Shown here one piece after another: positions 51,906-60,965 of a stretch of DNA of 64,000 bases; position 1 is the first letter of the stretch, and the number at the start of each line of letters is the position of its first letter. This DNA comes from Yanghanlia caeni. Its GTDB lineage: Bacteria > Pseudomonadota > Gammaproteobacteria > Burkholderiales > Burkholderiaceae_B. The stretch covers positions 1 through 64,000 of the forward strand of contig JAUZQE010000005.1 of NCBI GenBank assembly GCA_030733815.1. Direction: 5' to 3'. Made by a program: the position numbers and the translations under genes. Under the pieces are notes generated by a model. It did no database searches. It worked only from the letters and a program-made list of their open reading frames with translations, and was not told the origin of the DNA.

Positions 51906-52943
51906 ATGGATTTAACGATCGTTCTCATCCTCCTGCAGGATGGCGTGATGAACGGGGCCATTTATGCGCTGCTCGGGCTGGCGCTGGTTCTGGTGTTTGT
52001 CGTCACGCGCGTGATTTTCATTCCTCAGGGGGAGTTCGTCGCTTTCGGCGCACTGACCCTGGCCTATATGGTCAATGGCCAGATTCCCGGCACGGTGCCC
52101 ATGCTGCTGATTCTCGGGGCTCTGGTCTTTCTGGTCGAACTGTTTTCTGCGGTTCGTTCCCGGCAGTACGCGGGCCTGGGCCGCACCGCCGGCTGGACAC
52201 TCGGCCTGCCGTTTCTTCTGTACTTGCTCGCTCCATACGTGGTCAGCCCCGAGACCTCGCTGTGGGTGAACGTACTGTTTGCGCTGGCACTGGTGGTGCC
52301 CATGGGCCCCATGCTGTACCGGCTGGTGTATCAGCCCGTGGCCGAGGCCACCGTACTGGTGCTGCTCATCATCTCTGTCGCGCTGCATTTCGCCATGACG
52401 GGTCTGGCGCTGGTGTTCTTCGGTGCTGAAGGCTGGCGCACGCCACCGTTCGTCGATGGCCAGATCGACATGGGCCCGGTCACCTGGTCGGCGCAAACCT
52501 TCTTCGTACTCGGTACCTGCGCGGCGCTCATCGTGGCGCTGTGGGTGTTCTTCGGTAAAACCCTGTACGGGCGTGCGCTGCGCGCCACCGCCGTGAATCG
52601 CCGTGGGGCGCGCCTGGTGGGCATCAGCACCAACATGTCGGGCAGTCTCACCTTCACGCTGGCCGCTGCCATCGGTGCGCTTTCGGGCATGCTCATCGCA
52701 CCGGTCACCACCATTTACTACGACACGGGCTTCCTCATCGGCCTCAAGGGTTTCGTTGCCGCCATCTTCGGCGGGCTGCTCAGCTACCCCATTGCCGCCA
52801 TCGGCGCAATGGGCGTGGGTGTACTCGAATCGTTTTCCTCGTTCTGGGCCAGTGCCTACAAGGAAGTGATCGTCTTTACGCTCATCATTCCGGTTCTTCT
52901 GTGGCGCTCCTTCGGCTCGAAGCACGTCGATGATGAGGAATAG
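51906..52943 (+). CDS. livH: LivH-type ABC permease
   Basis: 345 residues from ATG 51906 (MDLTIVLILLQDGVMNGAIYALLGLALVLVF). About nine hydrophobic helices are seen, with the family core GRALRATAVNRRGARLVGI near residue 222 and GLKGFVAAIFGGLLSYPIAA near the end. It is a membrane component of a branched-chain amino-acid-type importer. A longer extension loop (residues 75-105, RSRQYAGLGRTAGW) is present relative to LivH of E. coli. livM-livG starts 3 bp after. Confidence 0.92.
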   Translation: MDLTIVLILLQDGVMNGAIYALLGLALVLVFVVTRVIFIPQGEFVAFGALTLAYMVNGQIPGTVPMLLILGALVFLVELFSAVRSRQYAGLGRTAGWTLGLPFLLYLLAPYVVSPETSLWVNVLFALALVVPMGPMLYRLVYQPVAEATVLVLLIISVALHFAMTGLALVFFGAEGWRTPPFVDGQIDMGPVTWSAQTFFVLGTCAALIVALWVFFGKTLYGRALRATAVNRRGARLVGISTNMSGSLTFTLAAAIGALSGMLIAPVTTIYYDTGFLIGLKGFVAAIFGGLLSYPIAAIGAMGVGVLESFSSFWASAYKEVIVFTLIIPVLLWRSFGSKHVDDEE

Positions 52944-52946
52944 GTC

Positions 52947-54824
52947 ATGAATCGCATACTGCTTTATCTCGTCATCGGCGTCATTGCGCTGCTGCCGCTC
53001 ATGCCGTTCACTCCGGCATTCTGGGTCACCCATCTCAACTACGTGGGCCTTGCCAGCCTGGTCGTGCTGGGTCTGGTGCTGCTTACCGGCGTCAGCGGCC
53101 TCACGTCATTCGGCCAGGCCGCCTTCGTGGGTATCGGCGCCTACACCACAGCATGGTTCACCACGGCCATGGCGGGTTCGCCGTGGCTCGCGCTCATCAT
53201 TGCACTGGCCATCACCTTTCTGGCGGCGTACGCCATCGGGGCACTTACGCTGCGCCTGTCCGGGCATTATCTGCCTCTGGGCACCATTGCGTGGGGGCTG
53301 TCGCTGTATTACCTGTTCGGCAACATGCAGTTCCTGGGCCAGCACGACGGTATCGCGGGCATTCAGCCGCTCGAGATCTTCGGCATTTCCCTGGCCAGCG
53401 GGCGCAACATTTATTACCTGATCTGGGCGTGCGTGCTGCTGGGCCTCTGGGGTACGCGCAACCTGCTCGATTCACGCCCCGGGCGGGCCATCCGGGCGCT
53501 CAAGAGCGGTCAGGCCATGGCCGAATCGTTCGGCGTGAACACGGCCCGCTACAAAATCATCGTGTTCGTGTACGCGGCGCTGCTGGCGTGTCTGTCGGGC
53601 TGGATCTACGCGCACATGCAGCGGGCGGTCAGCCCCAGCCCATTCGGCCTGAACTACGGCATCGAATACCTGTTCATGGCCGTGGTGGGTGGCGCAAGCA
53701 GCGTCTGGGGGGCGGTCATTGGCGCCGGGCTCATCCTCACGCTCAAAGACCAGCTGCAGAACGTGCTGCCGGCCATCTTTGGCACGCAGTACAACTTCGA
53801 GCTGATTGTCTTCGGCGTACTGATGGTGCTGGTTCTGCAGTATGCCCGCGAAGGCGTCTGGCCCATACTCGCGCACTGGTGGGAAATTCTTACTGGTGGC
53901 AGCCGCGGGGAACGTCGCCGCGAACCGCCGCCCAAGGCGGCGGTGCTGCCGCAGCGGCCGCGCCCGGAAACCGGCAAGGTCGTGCTGGAAGTCGAGGCAA
54001 TCCGCAAGGAATTCGGCGGGCTGGTCGCGGTGAACGATATCAGTTTCACCCTGCGCGCAGGTGAAATCATGGGCCTGATCGGCCCTAACGGTGCCGGCAA
54101 GAGCACCACGTTCAACCTCATCACCGGCGTGCTCGAACCCACCAGCGGTCTGGTGCGTTTTCAGGGCGAACGGCTCGACAAGCTGCCCGCCCGCGAGATC
54201 TCGCGGCTGGGGGTGGGGCGCACCTTCCAGCACGTGCAGTTGCTGCCCACCATGACGGTGCTCGAAAACGTGGCACTGGGCGCACACCTGCGGCGCAACG
54301 TGGGGGTGGTGGCGGCATCGCTGCATGCCGACCGGCGCATCGAAGCCGAACTGCTGCACGAAGCGGCGGTGCAGCTGGAGCGCGTGGGGCTGGGCGACTA
54401 CCTGTACGAGCAGGCCGGCAACCTTGCACTGGGTCAGCAGCGCATTCTCGAGATTGCGCGTGCGCTGGCGGCCGACCCGGTGCTGCTGCTGCTCGATGAG
54501 CCGGCTGCAGGCCTGCGCTACAAGGAAAAACAGGAACTTGCCGCCGTACTGAATCAGCTGCGTGCCGAGGGCATGAGCATATTGCTTGTCGAGCACGACA
54601 TGGATTTCGTCATGAAGCTCACCGATCACCTGGTGGTCATGGATTTCGGAACCAAGATTGCCGAAGGCACACCCGAATACGTGCAGGCGCATCCGGCGGT
54701 ACTGGAAGCTTATCTGGGCGGCATCGACGACGACATTGAAATCGAACCGGCACCGGGCGAGCAGCCCGGCGGGCCGCAACCCGGTGTGGCACCGGCCGGC
54801 GCACTGGAAGGGGGCGGCGCATGA
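52947..54824 (+). CDS. livM-livG: LivM permease-LivG ATPase fusion
   Basis: 625 residues. Residues 1-310 are a LivM permease ([41 protein letters not shown]). A basic/proline-rich linker (311-343) leads to a LivG ATPase (344-600). Walker A is [10 protein letters not shown] near residue 378, the signature [15 protein letters not shown], and Walker [12 protein letters not shown]. The signature reads LALGQ where LSxGQ is usual. The C-terminus has an acidic, Pro/Gly-rich tail. A one-chain half-transporter is seen in some proteobacterial Liv systems. It overlaps livF by 4 bp. Confidence 0.92.
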   Translation: MNRILLYLVIGVIALLPLMPFTPAFWVTHLNYVGLASLVVLGLVLLTGVSGLTSFGQAAFVGIGAYTTAWFTTAMAGSPWLALIIALAITFLAAYAIGALTLRLSGHYLPLGTIAWGLSLYYLFGNMQFLGQHDGIAGIQPLEIFGISLASGRNIYYLIWACVLLGLWGTRNLLDSRPGRAIRALKSGQAMAESFGVNTARYKIIVFVYAALLACLSGWIYAHMQRAVSPSPFGLNYGIEYLFMAVVGGASSVWGAVIGAGLILTLKDQLQNVLPAIFGTQYNFELIVFGVLMVLVLQYAREGVWPILAHWWEILTGGSRGERRREPPPKAAVLPQRPRPETGKVVLEVEAIRKEFGGLVAVNDISFTLRAGEIMGLIGPNGAGKSTTFNLITGVLEPTSGLVRFQGERLDKLPAREISRLGVGRTFQHVQLLPTMTVLENVALGAHLRRNVGVVAASLHADRRIEAELLHEAAVQLERVGLGDYLYEQAGNLALGQQRILEIARALAADPVLLLLDEPAAGLRYKEKQELAAVLNQLRAEGMSILLVEHDMDFVMKLTDHLVVMDFGTKIAEGTPEYVQAHPAVLEAYLGGIDDDIEIEPAPGEQPGGPQPGVAPAGALEGGGA

Positions 54825-55600
54825 GCAGCAAGAAACCCAAACACCCGGTCTTGCGGGTAACCGATCTCACCGCCCGCTATGGCAAGGTAACGGCCGTCTC
54901 GGGTGCCAACATCATGGTGACCCGGGGCAGCATCGTCACGGTCATCGGCGCCAACGGTGCCGGCAAGTCCACACTGTTGAACTCGATCATGGGTTCGCTT
55001 CCCTCCACGGGCAGTGCCACGGGCTCGGTGGAATACCTGGGCTCGGAAATCGGTTCCTGGCAGGTCGAGCGTCGCGTTTCGAACGGCATGTCGCTGGTGC
55101 CCGAGCGGCGTGAGCTGTTTGGCAGCATGTCGGTGGAAGACAACCTGCTGCTGGGCGGTTTTCGTCTGTACCGCGAAGGCAAGCATGGCTGGAAGGAAAC
55201 GATCGAAGAGGTGTACGAACTGTTCCCCCGGCTGCGCGAACGCAGTTATCAGCAGGCGGGCACGCTTTCCGGCGGTGAACGCCAGATGCTGGCGGTGGGC
55301 CGTGCGCTCATGGCCCAGCCTCAGCTGCTGATGCTCGATGAGCCCAGCCTGGGTCTGGCGCCGCGCGTGGCACGCGAAATCTTCCACATCATCGGGCGTC
55401 TGCGCAGCACCGGCGTGGCGATTCTGCTGGTTGAGCAGAACGCCAGGGCGGCGCTGCAGGTGGCCGATTACGGTTACGTGCTCGAAACCGGCGAGGTGGT
55501 GCTCGAAGGCAAGGCCAGGGAACTCGCGGGCAATCCGCGGGTCATCGAGAGCTATCTGGGCCTGGGCAAGAAATCTGAAGAAGTGGCCGAGCCGGTCTGA
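54821..55600 (+). CDS. livF: LivF-type ABC ATPase
   Basis: 259 residues. Walker [13 protein letters not shown], the signature [15 protein letters not shown] and Walker [14 protein letters not shown] are all intact, unlike the homologue at 59142-59852. It powers the LivH/LivM-LivG transporter with the fused LivG domain. The ATG overlaps the previous stop (ATGA). It is the last gene before the terminator at 55736. Confidence 0.94.
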   Translation: MSSKKPKHPVLRVTDLTARYGKVTAVSGANIMVTRGSIVTVIGANGAGKSTLLNSIMGSLPSTGSATGSVEYLGSEIGSWQVERRVSNGMSLVPERRELFGSMSVEDNLLLGGFRLYREGKHGWKETIEEVYELFPRLRERSYQQAGTLSGGERQMLAVGRALMAQPQLLMLDEPSLGLAPRVAREIFHIIGRLRSTGVAILLVEQNARAALQVADYGYVLETGEVVLEGKARELAGNPRVIESYLGLGKKSEEVAEPV

Positions 55601-55614
55601 ATCGTTTCAACCGT

Positions 55615-55639
55615 ATGGCTGCAGTATTGCTGCAGCCAT
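55615..55639. repeat. 10-bp-stem inverted repeat after livF
   Basis: ATGGCTGCAG and CTGCAGCCAT flank a TATTG loop 14 bp past the livF stop. No T-run follows. Part of it belongs to the imperfect 36-bp duplication at 55624-55659 and 55693-55728. Confidence 0.55.
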
Positions 55640-55728
55640 CGGCCCTGCCACAGGCACCGACTCGAGGAGCGCCGTAACGTTCTCGCTGTGGTGTATTGCA
55701 GCAGCTACCGGCCTTGTCTCAGGCACCG
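55624..55728. repeat. imperfect 36-bp direct duplication
   Basis: Positions 55624-55659 and 55693-55728 match at 30 of 36 bases (both start GTATTGC and end CAGGCACCG), 69 bp apart. They lie in the untranslated region between the two convergent liv operons. Confidence 0.65.
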
Positions 55729-55735
55729 CGCAATG

Positions 55736-55776
55736 AAATGCGGCTCACATTCCATTGAATGTGAGCCGCATTTTTT
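55736..55776 (+). terminator. strong terminator between the convergent liv operons
   Basis: A perfect 17-bp stem, AAATGCGGCTCACATTC with its complement, and a CATT loop is followed by TTT on the plus strand. On the minus strand the stem ends in TTTCATTG, so it may also stop the opposing transcript. Confidence 0.9.
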
Positions 55777-55881
55777 GAGGTGTGGCAGGCCTTTGAGGTG
55801 TGGCCGATCTTGGAGATGCGGCCGATCTTGGAGGTATGGCCGGCCTTTGTTGTATAGCAGGCCTTTGTTGTATGGCCGGCC
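55774..55881. repeat. six-copy 18-bp tandem repeat (minisatellite)
   Basis: Six contiguous 18-bp units start at 55774, 55792, 55810, 55828, 55846 and 55864. The consensus resembles TTTGAGGTATGGCCGGCC. Units differ by 1 to 5 bases, with adjacent copies most alike. The array begins inside the terminator T-run and ends 5 bp before the stop codon of the minus-strand livM. Confidence 0.85.
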
Positions 55882-55886
55882 GGGAA

Positions 55887-56864
55887 CTATGCCGTGGCCT
55901 TGCGGGTACCGTAGCGGTGCAGAATTTCGCCGATGATGCCGCGGCGGAACAGCATGACGCACAGGATGAAGATGAGGCCGATCACCATGGTGACCGATTC
56001 ACCCAGCACCCTGAACCAGCCAATGCCGGTAAGCTGCGTGAGGAAGTGGCCGAACTCGCCCACCTTGTTTTCGAGCACCACCACGATCAGTGCCCCCAGC
56101 ACGGGCCCCAGGAAGGTGCCCAGACCACCGATGAGTGTCATGAGAATGACCAGCCCCGACATCTGCCACGTGGCGTCGGAAAGGGTGGCCGAAACGAACA
56201 CCAGCGACTTGGTGGCGCCCGCCAGGCCGGCGAGCGTGGCCGAGATCACGAACACCAGCAGCTTGAAGCGTGCAACGTCGTAGCCCAGCGAAACCGCCCG
56301 GTCTTCGTTTTCGCGCAGCGCCTTGAGCACCTGCCCGAAGGGCGAGTTGACGGTACGCCAGCACACCATGAAGCCGAAGGCGAAGATGATGAGAACCAGG
56401 TAGTACAGGTTCAGGTCGTTCGACAGGTCGATGCCGAAGATGCTGCCGCGCGGGATGCCCTGCAGCCCGTCTTCCCCATGTGTGAAGGGCGCCTGCAGGA
56501 AGTAGAAGAAGATCATCTGCGCCATGGCGAGCGTGATCATGGCGAAGTAGATGCCGCTGCGGCGAATTGCCAGCGCACCCATGACGAGACCCAGGATCGC
56601 CGCGACGCCAGTACCGAACAGCAGCCCCAGCAGCGTGGGAAAGCCCCAGACAGCGAGCGAATGGCCCGTGGCGTAGGCCGCGCCGCCCAGGAAGGCCGCG
56701 TGACCGAAGGACAGCAGGCCCGTGTAGGCCAGCAGCAGGTTGAAGGCGCAGGCGAACAGGGCGTAACACATGATCTTCATGATGAAGATGGGATACGCGC
56801 CAACAGCCGGCAACAGGGCGATGACAATCGCAATGACGAGATAAAGTGCCAACTGACGGTTCAT
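55887..56864 (-). CDS. livM: LivM-type ABC permease
   Basis: 325 residues from the ATG at 56864, overlapping the livH stop (ATGA); longer in-frame starts lie within livH and are not LivM-like. The core signatures LLLAYTGLLSFGHAAFLGGAAYATGHSL and GQVLKALRENEDRAVSLGYD are present, with about nine membrane helices. It is the second permease of the minus-strand importer and the last gene of its operon. Confidence 0.93.
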   Translation of the reverse strand: MNRQLALYLVIAIVIALLPAVGAYPIFIMKIMCYALFACAFNLLLAYTGLLSFGHAAFLGGAAYATGHSLAVWGFPTLLGLLFGTGVAAILGLVMGALAIRRSGIYFAMITLAMAQMIFFYFLQAPFTHGEDGLQGIPRGSIFGIDLSNDLNLYYLVLIIFAFGFMVCWRTVNSPFGQVLKALRENEDRAVSLGYDVARFKLLVFVISATLAGLAGATKSLVFVSATLSDATWQMSGLVILMTLIGGLGTFLGPVLGALIVVVLENKVGEFGHFLTQLTGIGWFRVLGESVTMVIGLIFILCVMLFRRGIIGEILHRYGTRKATA

Positions 56865-57748
56865 TTTTCTTTCCCGAAAAGACCTGCCGGGCGCAGCAGA
56901 AGAACGATGACCATGATGATGAAGACGACGGTGTTCGAGGCTTCGGGCCAGAAGACCTTCGTGAGGCCTTCGATTACACCGAGGCCCAGCCCGGTGACGA
57001 TGGAGCCCATGATCGAGCCCATGCCGCCGATGACCACCACGGCGAACACCACGATGATGAGGTTCGACCCCATGAGCGGCGACACCTGCATGACCGGTGC
57101 GGCCAGCACGCCGGCAAAACCGGCCAGTGCTACGCCAAAGCCGTAGGTCAGCGTAACCATGCGCGGCACGTTCACACCGAAGGCTTCCACCAGCTTGGGG
57201 TTTTCGGTGCCGGCGCGCAGCAGGGCGCCCAGCCGGGTTTTCTCGATCATGAACCATGTGGCCAGACACACGACGATGGAGGCCACCACGACCCATGCGC
57301 GGTAGATGGGCAGGTACATGAAGCCGAGATTCACACCGCCCTGCAGCAGCGCGGGAGTGGAATAGGGCTGACCCGACACGCCATAGAAGCTGCGGAACAC
57401 GCCTTCAAGCAGCAGGGTGATGCCAAAGGTGAGCAGCAGGCCGTACAGGTGGTCGAGCTTGTAGAGATGCCGTATGAGGGTTTTTTCGAGAACGATGCCG
57501 AAGGCGCCGACGAGGATGGGCGCCACGATCAGCATGACCCAGTAGTTCAGGCCCAGGTAGGTCAACCCCATCCACGCCAGGAATGCTCCCAGCATGTAGA
57601 GCGCGCCGTGTGCGAAGTTGATGATGTTGAGCAGGCCGAAGATTACCGCAAGGCCCAGTGACAGCACTGCGTAGAACGAGCCGTTTACCAGACCCAGAAG
57701 CACCTGGCCCAGCAGCGCCTGGATGGGGATGCCGAAAACGTCAGTCAT
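56861..57748 (-). CDS. livH: LivH-type ABC permease
   Basis: 295 residues from the ATG at 57748 (MTDVFGIPIQALLGQVLLGLVNG). Family signatures are SLGLAVIFGLLNIINFAHGALYMLGAF and TRLGALLRAGTENPKLVEAFGV. It forms the membrane channel with LivM. It follows livJ with a 95-bp gap that contains a hairpin. Confidence 0.94.
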   Translation of the reverse strand: MTDVFGIPIQALLGQVLLGLVNGSFYAVLSLGLAVIFGLLNIINFAHGALYMLGAFLAWMGLTYLGLNYWVMLIVAPILVGAFGIVLEKTLIRHLYKLDHLYGLLLTFGITLLLEGVFRSFYGVSGQPYSTPALLQGGVNLGFMYLPIYRAWVVVASIVVCLATWFMIEKTRLGALLRAGTENPKLVEAFGVNVPRMVTLTYGFGVALAGFAGVLAAPVMQVSPLMGSNLIIVVFAVVVIGGMGSIMGSIVTGLGLGVIEGLTKVFWPEASNTVVFIIMVIVLLLRPAGLFGKEK

Positions 57749-57795
57749 AAGTGTTGGTGATCCATGATGATGCAGATGGCGTATGCGCAAGCGCA

Positions 57796-57828
57796 CACGC
57801 CCCCGCCGCGCAAGCGGCCAGGGGCGTG
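57796..57828 (-). terminator. intercistronic hairpin between livJ and livH
   Basis: A 13-bp interrupted stem (CACGCCCC paired with GGGGCGTG, then GCCGC with GCGGC) is closed by a 4-nt loop. It lies 15 bp after the livJ stop on the minus strand. No T-run, so it more likely protects livJ mRNA or attenuates read-through than terminates fully. Confidence 0.5.
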
Positions 57829-57843
57829 GCAGAACTCACGCGC

Positions 57844-59055
57844 TTACTTTTTCACCAGTTTGCAGGTGGATTCTTCAAGAGAACCGTAGACCTTGTCGCC
57901 GGCCAGACGCTCGACGATCTTGTAGTAATCCCATGCGCCGGTGGATTCTGCGGGCGTCTTCACCTGAACCAGGTACATGTCGTAGATCATGCGGCCGTCT
58001 TCACGCACGTAGCCGTCTTTGGCGAAGAAGTCTTTGATGCGGTTGGACTTCATCCACTTCATGATGGTGTCGGGATCGTCGGTGCCCGTTTCCTTCACGC
58101 CGCGCAGGTAGAACGAGGCCGCCGAGTAGTCGCCGGCCTGCAGGAAGGAGGGCATGCGCTTGTGCATTTCATTGAAGCGCTGCGCCCACTGGCGCGATTC
58201 GTCGTCCATGTCCCAGTACCAGCCCGAGGTAAGGTACATGCCCTGCGTGGCGTCGAGCCCCAGCGCGTGAACGTCGTTGATGAACACGAGCAGGCCGGCC
58301 AGGTTCATGCCGGGCGTGACGCCGAATTCGCGTGCCGCTTTGACGGAATTGATGAAGTCGCCGCCGGCGTTGGCCAGACCAAGAATTTTGGCGCCGGAGG
58401 ACTGTGCCTGCAGCATGAACGACGAGAAATCGGTGGTGCTGAGCGGGGCGCGCACGTTATTGACGATGCGGCCGCCGGCTTGCTTCACGACGTTGGAGGT
58501 ATCGCGCTCGAGTGCGTGGCCGAAGGCGTAGTCGGCAGTGAGGAAGAACCAGTCTTTGCCGCCGTTGTTCACCACGGCCGAGCCGGTGCCGCGAGCCAGT
58601 GCGGTGGTGTCGTAGGCGTAGTGCACGGTATAGGGCGAGCACTGGGCATTGGTGAGATCGGAGGCGGCAGCGCCCACCGAGATGAAGGGCTTTTTCTTTT
58701 CAGCCGCGACACCGGCCATGGCCAGCGCGGTACTGGAGTTCGTGCCGCCGATCAGGACGTCGATCTTCTGTTCGTCGAACCATTCGCGAGCGCGGGCCGA
58801 GGCAATGTCGGCCTTGTTCTGGTGATCGGCAACAAGCAGCTCGATCTTCTTGCCGTTGATCTCGCCACCCATGTCCTCGATGGCCATCCGGATGGAATCA
58901 CCACCGGCGGGGCCGTCGATATCGGAATAGACACCCGACATGTCGGTGATGAAGCCAATACGAATGACGTCGTCGGAAATGCCTGCCGCGTGAAGCGGAG
59001 CGACGGCGCCGAAGCCGGCCAGAGCCAGGACGGCGGGAAGGGTGCGAAGTTTCAT
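57844..59055 (-). CDS. livJ: branched-chain amino-acid type ABC substrate-binding protein
   Basis: 403 residues with a signal peptide (to PLHA) and a Peripla_BP_6 fold: DVIRIGFITDMSGVYSDIDGPAGGDSIRMA and a central TADYAFGHALERD. It is only distantly similar to the other LivJ at 50611-51780, so the two systems probably bind different solutes; this one resembles aromatic/aliphatic amide-type or leucine-type binders. AAGGAGAC precedes the ATG. It lies 86 bp after livF. Confidence 0.92.
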   Translation of the reverse strand: MKLRTLPAVLALAGFGAVAPLHAAGISDDVIRIGFITDMSGVYSDIDGPAGGDSIRMAIEDMGGEINGKKIELLVADHQNKADIASARAREWFDEQKIDVLIGGTNSSTALAMAGVAAEKKKPFISVGAAASDLTNAQCSPYTVHYAYDTTALARGTGSAVVNNGGKDWFFLTADYAFGHALERDTSNVVKQAGGRIVNNVRAPLSTTDFSSFMLQAQSSGAKILGLANAGGDFINSVKAAREFGVTPGMNLAGLLVFINDVHALGLDATQGMYLTSGWYWDMDDESRQWAQRFNEMHKRMPSFLQAGDYSAASFYLRGVKETGTDDPDTIMKWMKSNRIKDFFAKDGYVREDGRMIYDMYLVQVKTPAESTGAWDYYKIVERLAGDKVYGSLEESTCKLVKK

Positions 59056-59141
59056 CGAAATGTCTCCTTGATGTTGCCGGGATCGCCGGCGATAAGGCTT
59101 TACGTGTGGTAAGGCGTGTTATTGATGTGCCGGGGTATCGT

Positions 59142-59852
59142 TCAGACCCCCAGCAGGGTATTGAGGGTGTCGTGCTTGGCCTCGAGCTGCGAGGCGTCGA
59201 AGGATTCGACGATTTGGCCGTGCTCGACCACGTAGAAGTGATCGGCCAGCGGCGCAGCGAAGCGGAAGTTCTGTTCGACCATGACGATGGTGTAGCCCTT
59301 GGACTTCAGGGTTGTGATCATTCGCGCCAGCGCCTGCACGATGACCGGCGCCAGGCCCTCGGAAATTTCGTCGAGCAGCAGCAGGTTCGCGCCGGTGCGA
59401 AGAATGCGCGCGACGGCCAGCATCTGCTGTTCGCCCCCGGATAGCCGGGTGCCCGGCGAGTGGCGGCGTTCGTACAGGTTGGGGAACATGTCGTAGATTT
59501 CGGCCAGCGACATGCCCCCGCCCAGGGTGCCGACGGACGGCGGCAGCAGCAGGTTTTCTTCGCACGACAGGCTGGCGAAGATGCCGCGTTCTTCAGGGCA
59601 GTACCCGACGCCCAGGTGGGCGATACGGTAAGTGGGCAAGTGAATGGCTTCGGTGCCATGGATGCGTACCGAACCCTTGCGCGAGCCGGTCAGGCCCAGA
59701 ATGGCACGCAGCGTGGTGGTACGGCCGGACCCGTTGCGCCCCAGCAGGGTGACGACCTGGCCCTGGCCGACGCTGAAATTGATGCCATGCAAAACGTGAG
59801 ATTCGCCATACCAGGCCTGCAGGTCACGAACCTCGAGTGCAGGAGTGCTCAT
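59142..59852 (-). CDS. livF: LivF-type ABC ATPase with variant Walker A
   Basis: 236 residues. The P-loop reads GRNGSGRTT: the Walker A lysine is Arg44 (codon CGT, 59721-59723 on the plus strand as ACG). The signature LSGGEQQMLAVARIL is normal, but Walker B reads LLLLDEISEGL with Ile after the catalytic Glu where Pro is usual. Lys-to-Arg at this position commonly cripples ATP hydrolysis in other ABC proteins. The rest of the domain is intact, so this may be a degenerate catalytic site paired with the intact LivG site. It overlaps livG by one base. Confidence 0.9.
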   Translation of the reverse strand: MSTPALEVRDLQAWYGESHVLHGINFSVGQGQVVTLLGRNGSGRTTTLRAILGLTGSRKGSVRIHGTEAIHLPTYRIAHLGVGYCPEERGIFASLSCEENLLLPPSVGTLGGGMSLAEIYDMFPNLYERRHSPGTRLSGGEQQMLAVARILRTGANLLLLDEISEGLAPVIVQALARMITTLKSKGYTIVMVEQNFRFAAPLADHFYVVEHGQIVESFDASQLEAKHDTLNTLLGV

Positions 59853-60622
59853 CAGTGGGCTCCTTCGAGTTCGCCGCTGGTGGTGCCCATGTAGGCCTCC
59901 ATGACTGCCGGGTTGCGCGAGACTTCCTGGTACGGGCCTTCGGCCAGTACGGCGCCGCGCGACAGTACCGTAATGGTGTCGGCGATCTGGGAAACGACGT
60001 TCATATTGTGTTCGACCATCAGGATGCTGCGGCCTTCGCTGACCTTCTTGATGAGTTGCGTGACGCGGTCGACGTCTTCGTGGCCCATGCCCTGGGTGGG
60101 TTCGTCGAGCAACATGAGCTCGGGGTCCATGGCCAGAGTGGTGGCGATTTCAAGCGCCCGCTTGCGCCCGTAGGGCAGGTTGACCGTGATTTCGTCGGCA
60201 AAGCTGCCCAGATCGACTTCCTCGAGCAGTTCAAGGGCCCGATCATTCAGGCGGTTAAGAATTTTGTCGCTGCGCCAGAAGTGAAACGACTGGCCCGTGC
60301 TGCGCTGCAGACCAATGCGCACGTTCTCGAGCACGGTGAGTTGCGGAAACACGGCAGAGATCTGGAACGAACGAATGATGCCGCGCCGCGCGATGTCGGC
60401 CGGTGCCTCGTGCGTGATCTCGGCGCCATTGAAGAAGATCTGCCCGGCGGTGGGCGTGAGGAATTTGGTAAGCAGGTTGAAGCAGGTGGTCTTGCCGGCG
60501 CCATTGGGCCCGATGAGGGCATGGATGGTACCGCGGCGCACCTTCAGGTTTACATCATTTACGGCGATGAAGCCCCGAAACTCCTTCACGAGATTTCTGG
60601 TCTCGAGTATGTAGTCGGTCAT
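59852..60622 (-). CDS. livG: LivG-type ABC ATPase
   Basis: 256 residues. Walker A GPNGAGKTT is intact; the signature is LPYGRKRALEIATTL and Walker B LMLLDEPTQGMGH. It is the first gene of the minus-strand liv operon (livG-livF-livJ-livH-livM), an order unlike the plus-strand system. A run of repeated TTGCA dyads lies 135-165 bp upstream of the ATG. Likely the main ATP-hydrolysing partner of the variant LivF. Confidence 0.93.
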   Translation of the reverse strand: MTDYILETRNLVKEFRGFIAVNDVNLKVRRGTIHALIGPNGAGKTTCFNLLTKFLTPTAGQIFFNGAEITHEAPADIARRGIIRSFQISAVFPQLTVLENVRIGLQRSTGQSFHFWRSDKILNRLNDRALELLEEVDLGSFADEITVNLPYGRKRALEIATTLAMDPELMLLDEPTQGMGHEDVDRVTQLIKKVSEGRSILMVEHNMNVVSQIADTITVLSRGAVLAEGPYQEVSRNPAVMEAYMGTTSGELEGAH

Positions 60623-60965
60623 TGATGCCTCGTGGACGCGGGGGGTTACATAACAACAGAATGGGTGAAGTATGAAAGGTGCGCCGGGGGCTTGCTATGC
60701 GGGTTTTACATAGGTTTGTGGAAAACCCGGAAAGGGAAATCACCGGGTTGCAACAAATGGTAATAACCCCATCCATGTTGCAGTGCAACCACTATGGGAA
60801 CGCGGTTTATTGTTGCGATGTGATAGGTCGCGTCCAGGCCGCTCCACGCGCGCGTTGCAGAAGCCATTGAAAACTAAGACAAATTGTCGACACTTGGGCG
60901 TGGGCAAGTCGGGCGGCACGGCGTCCGCGCGCCGGCCCGGATGTCAGGCGGGTGCGGGTTGCACG
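60623..60965. other. 343-bp intergenic region between livG and nth
   Basis: No gene. It holds GTTGCAAC (60757-60764) and GTTGCAGTGCAAC (60777-60789), two palindromes sharing the TTGCA half-site, and an AACCCGG/CCGGGTT inverted pair (60724-60730, 60753-60759). These lie upstream of livG on its promoter side, so they are candidate operators. The 3' end of nth lies at its right edge. Confidence 0.5.

Noticed and set aside
55774..55881. Possible CRISPR array
   Set aside because: Units are contiguous 18-bp copies without unique spacers, and no cas genes are near.
55705..55962. 85-codon minus-strand frame reading through the 18-bp repeats
   Set aside because: 18 bp is six codons, so any frame stays open through the array; no ribosome site and it overlaps the end of livM. 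Treated as a chance frame.
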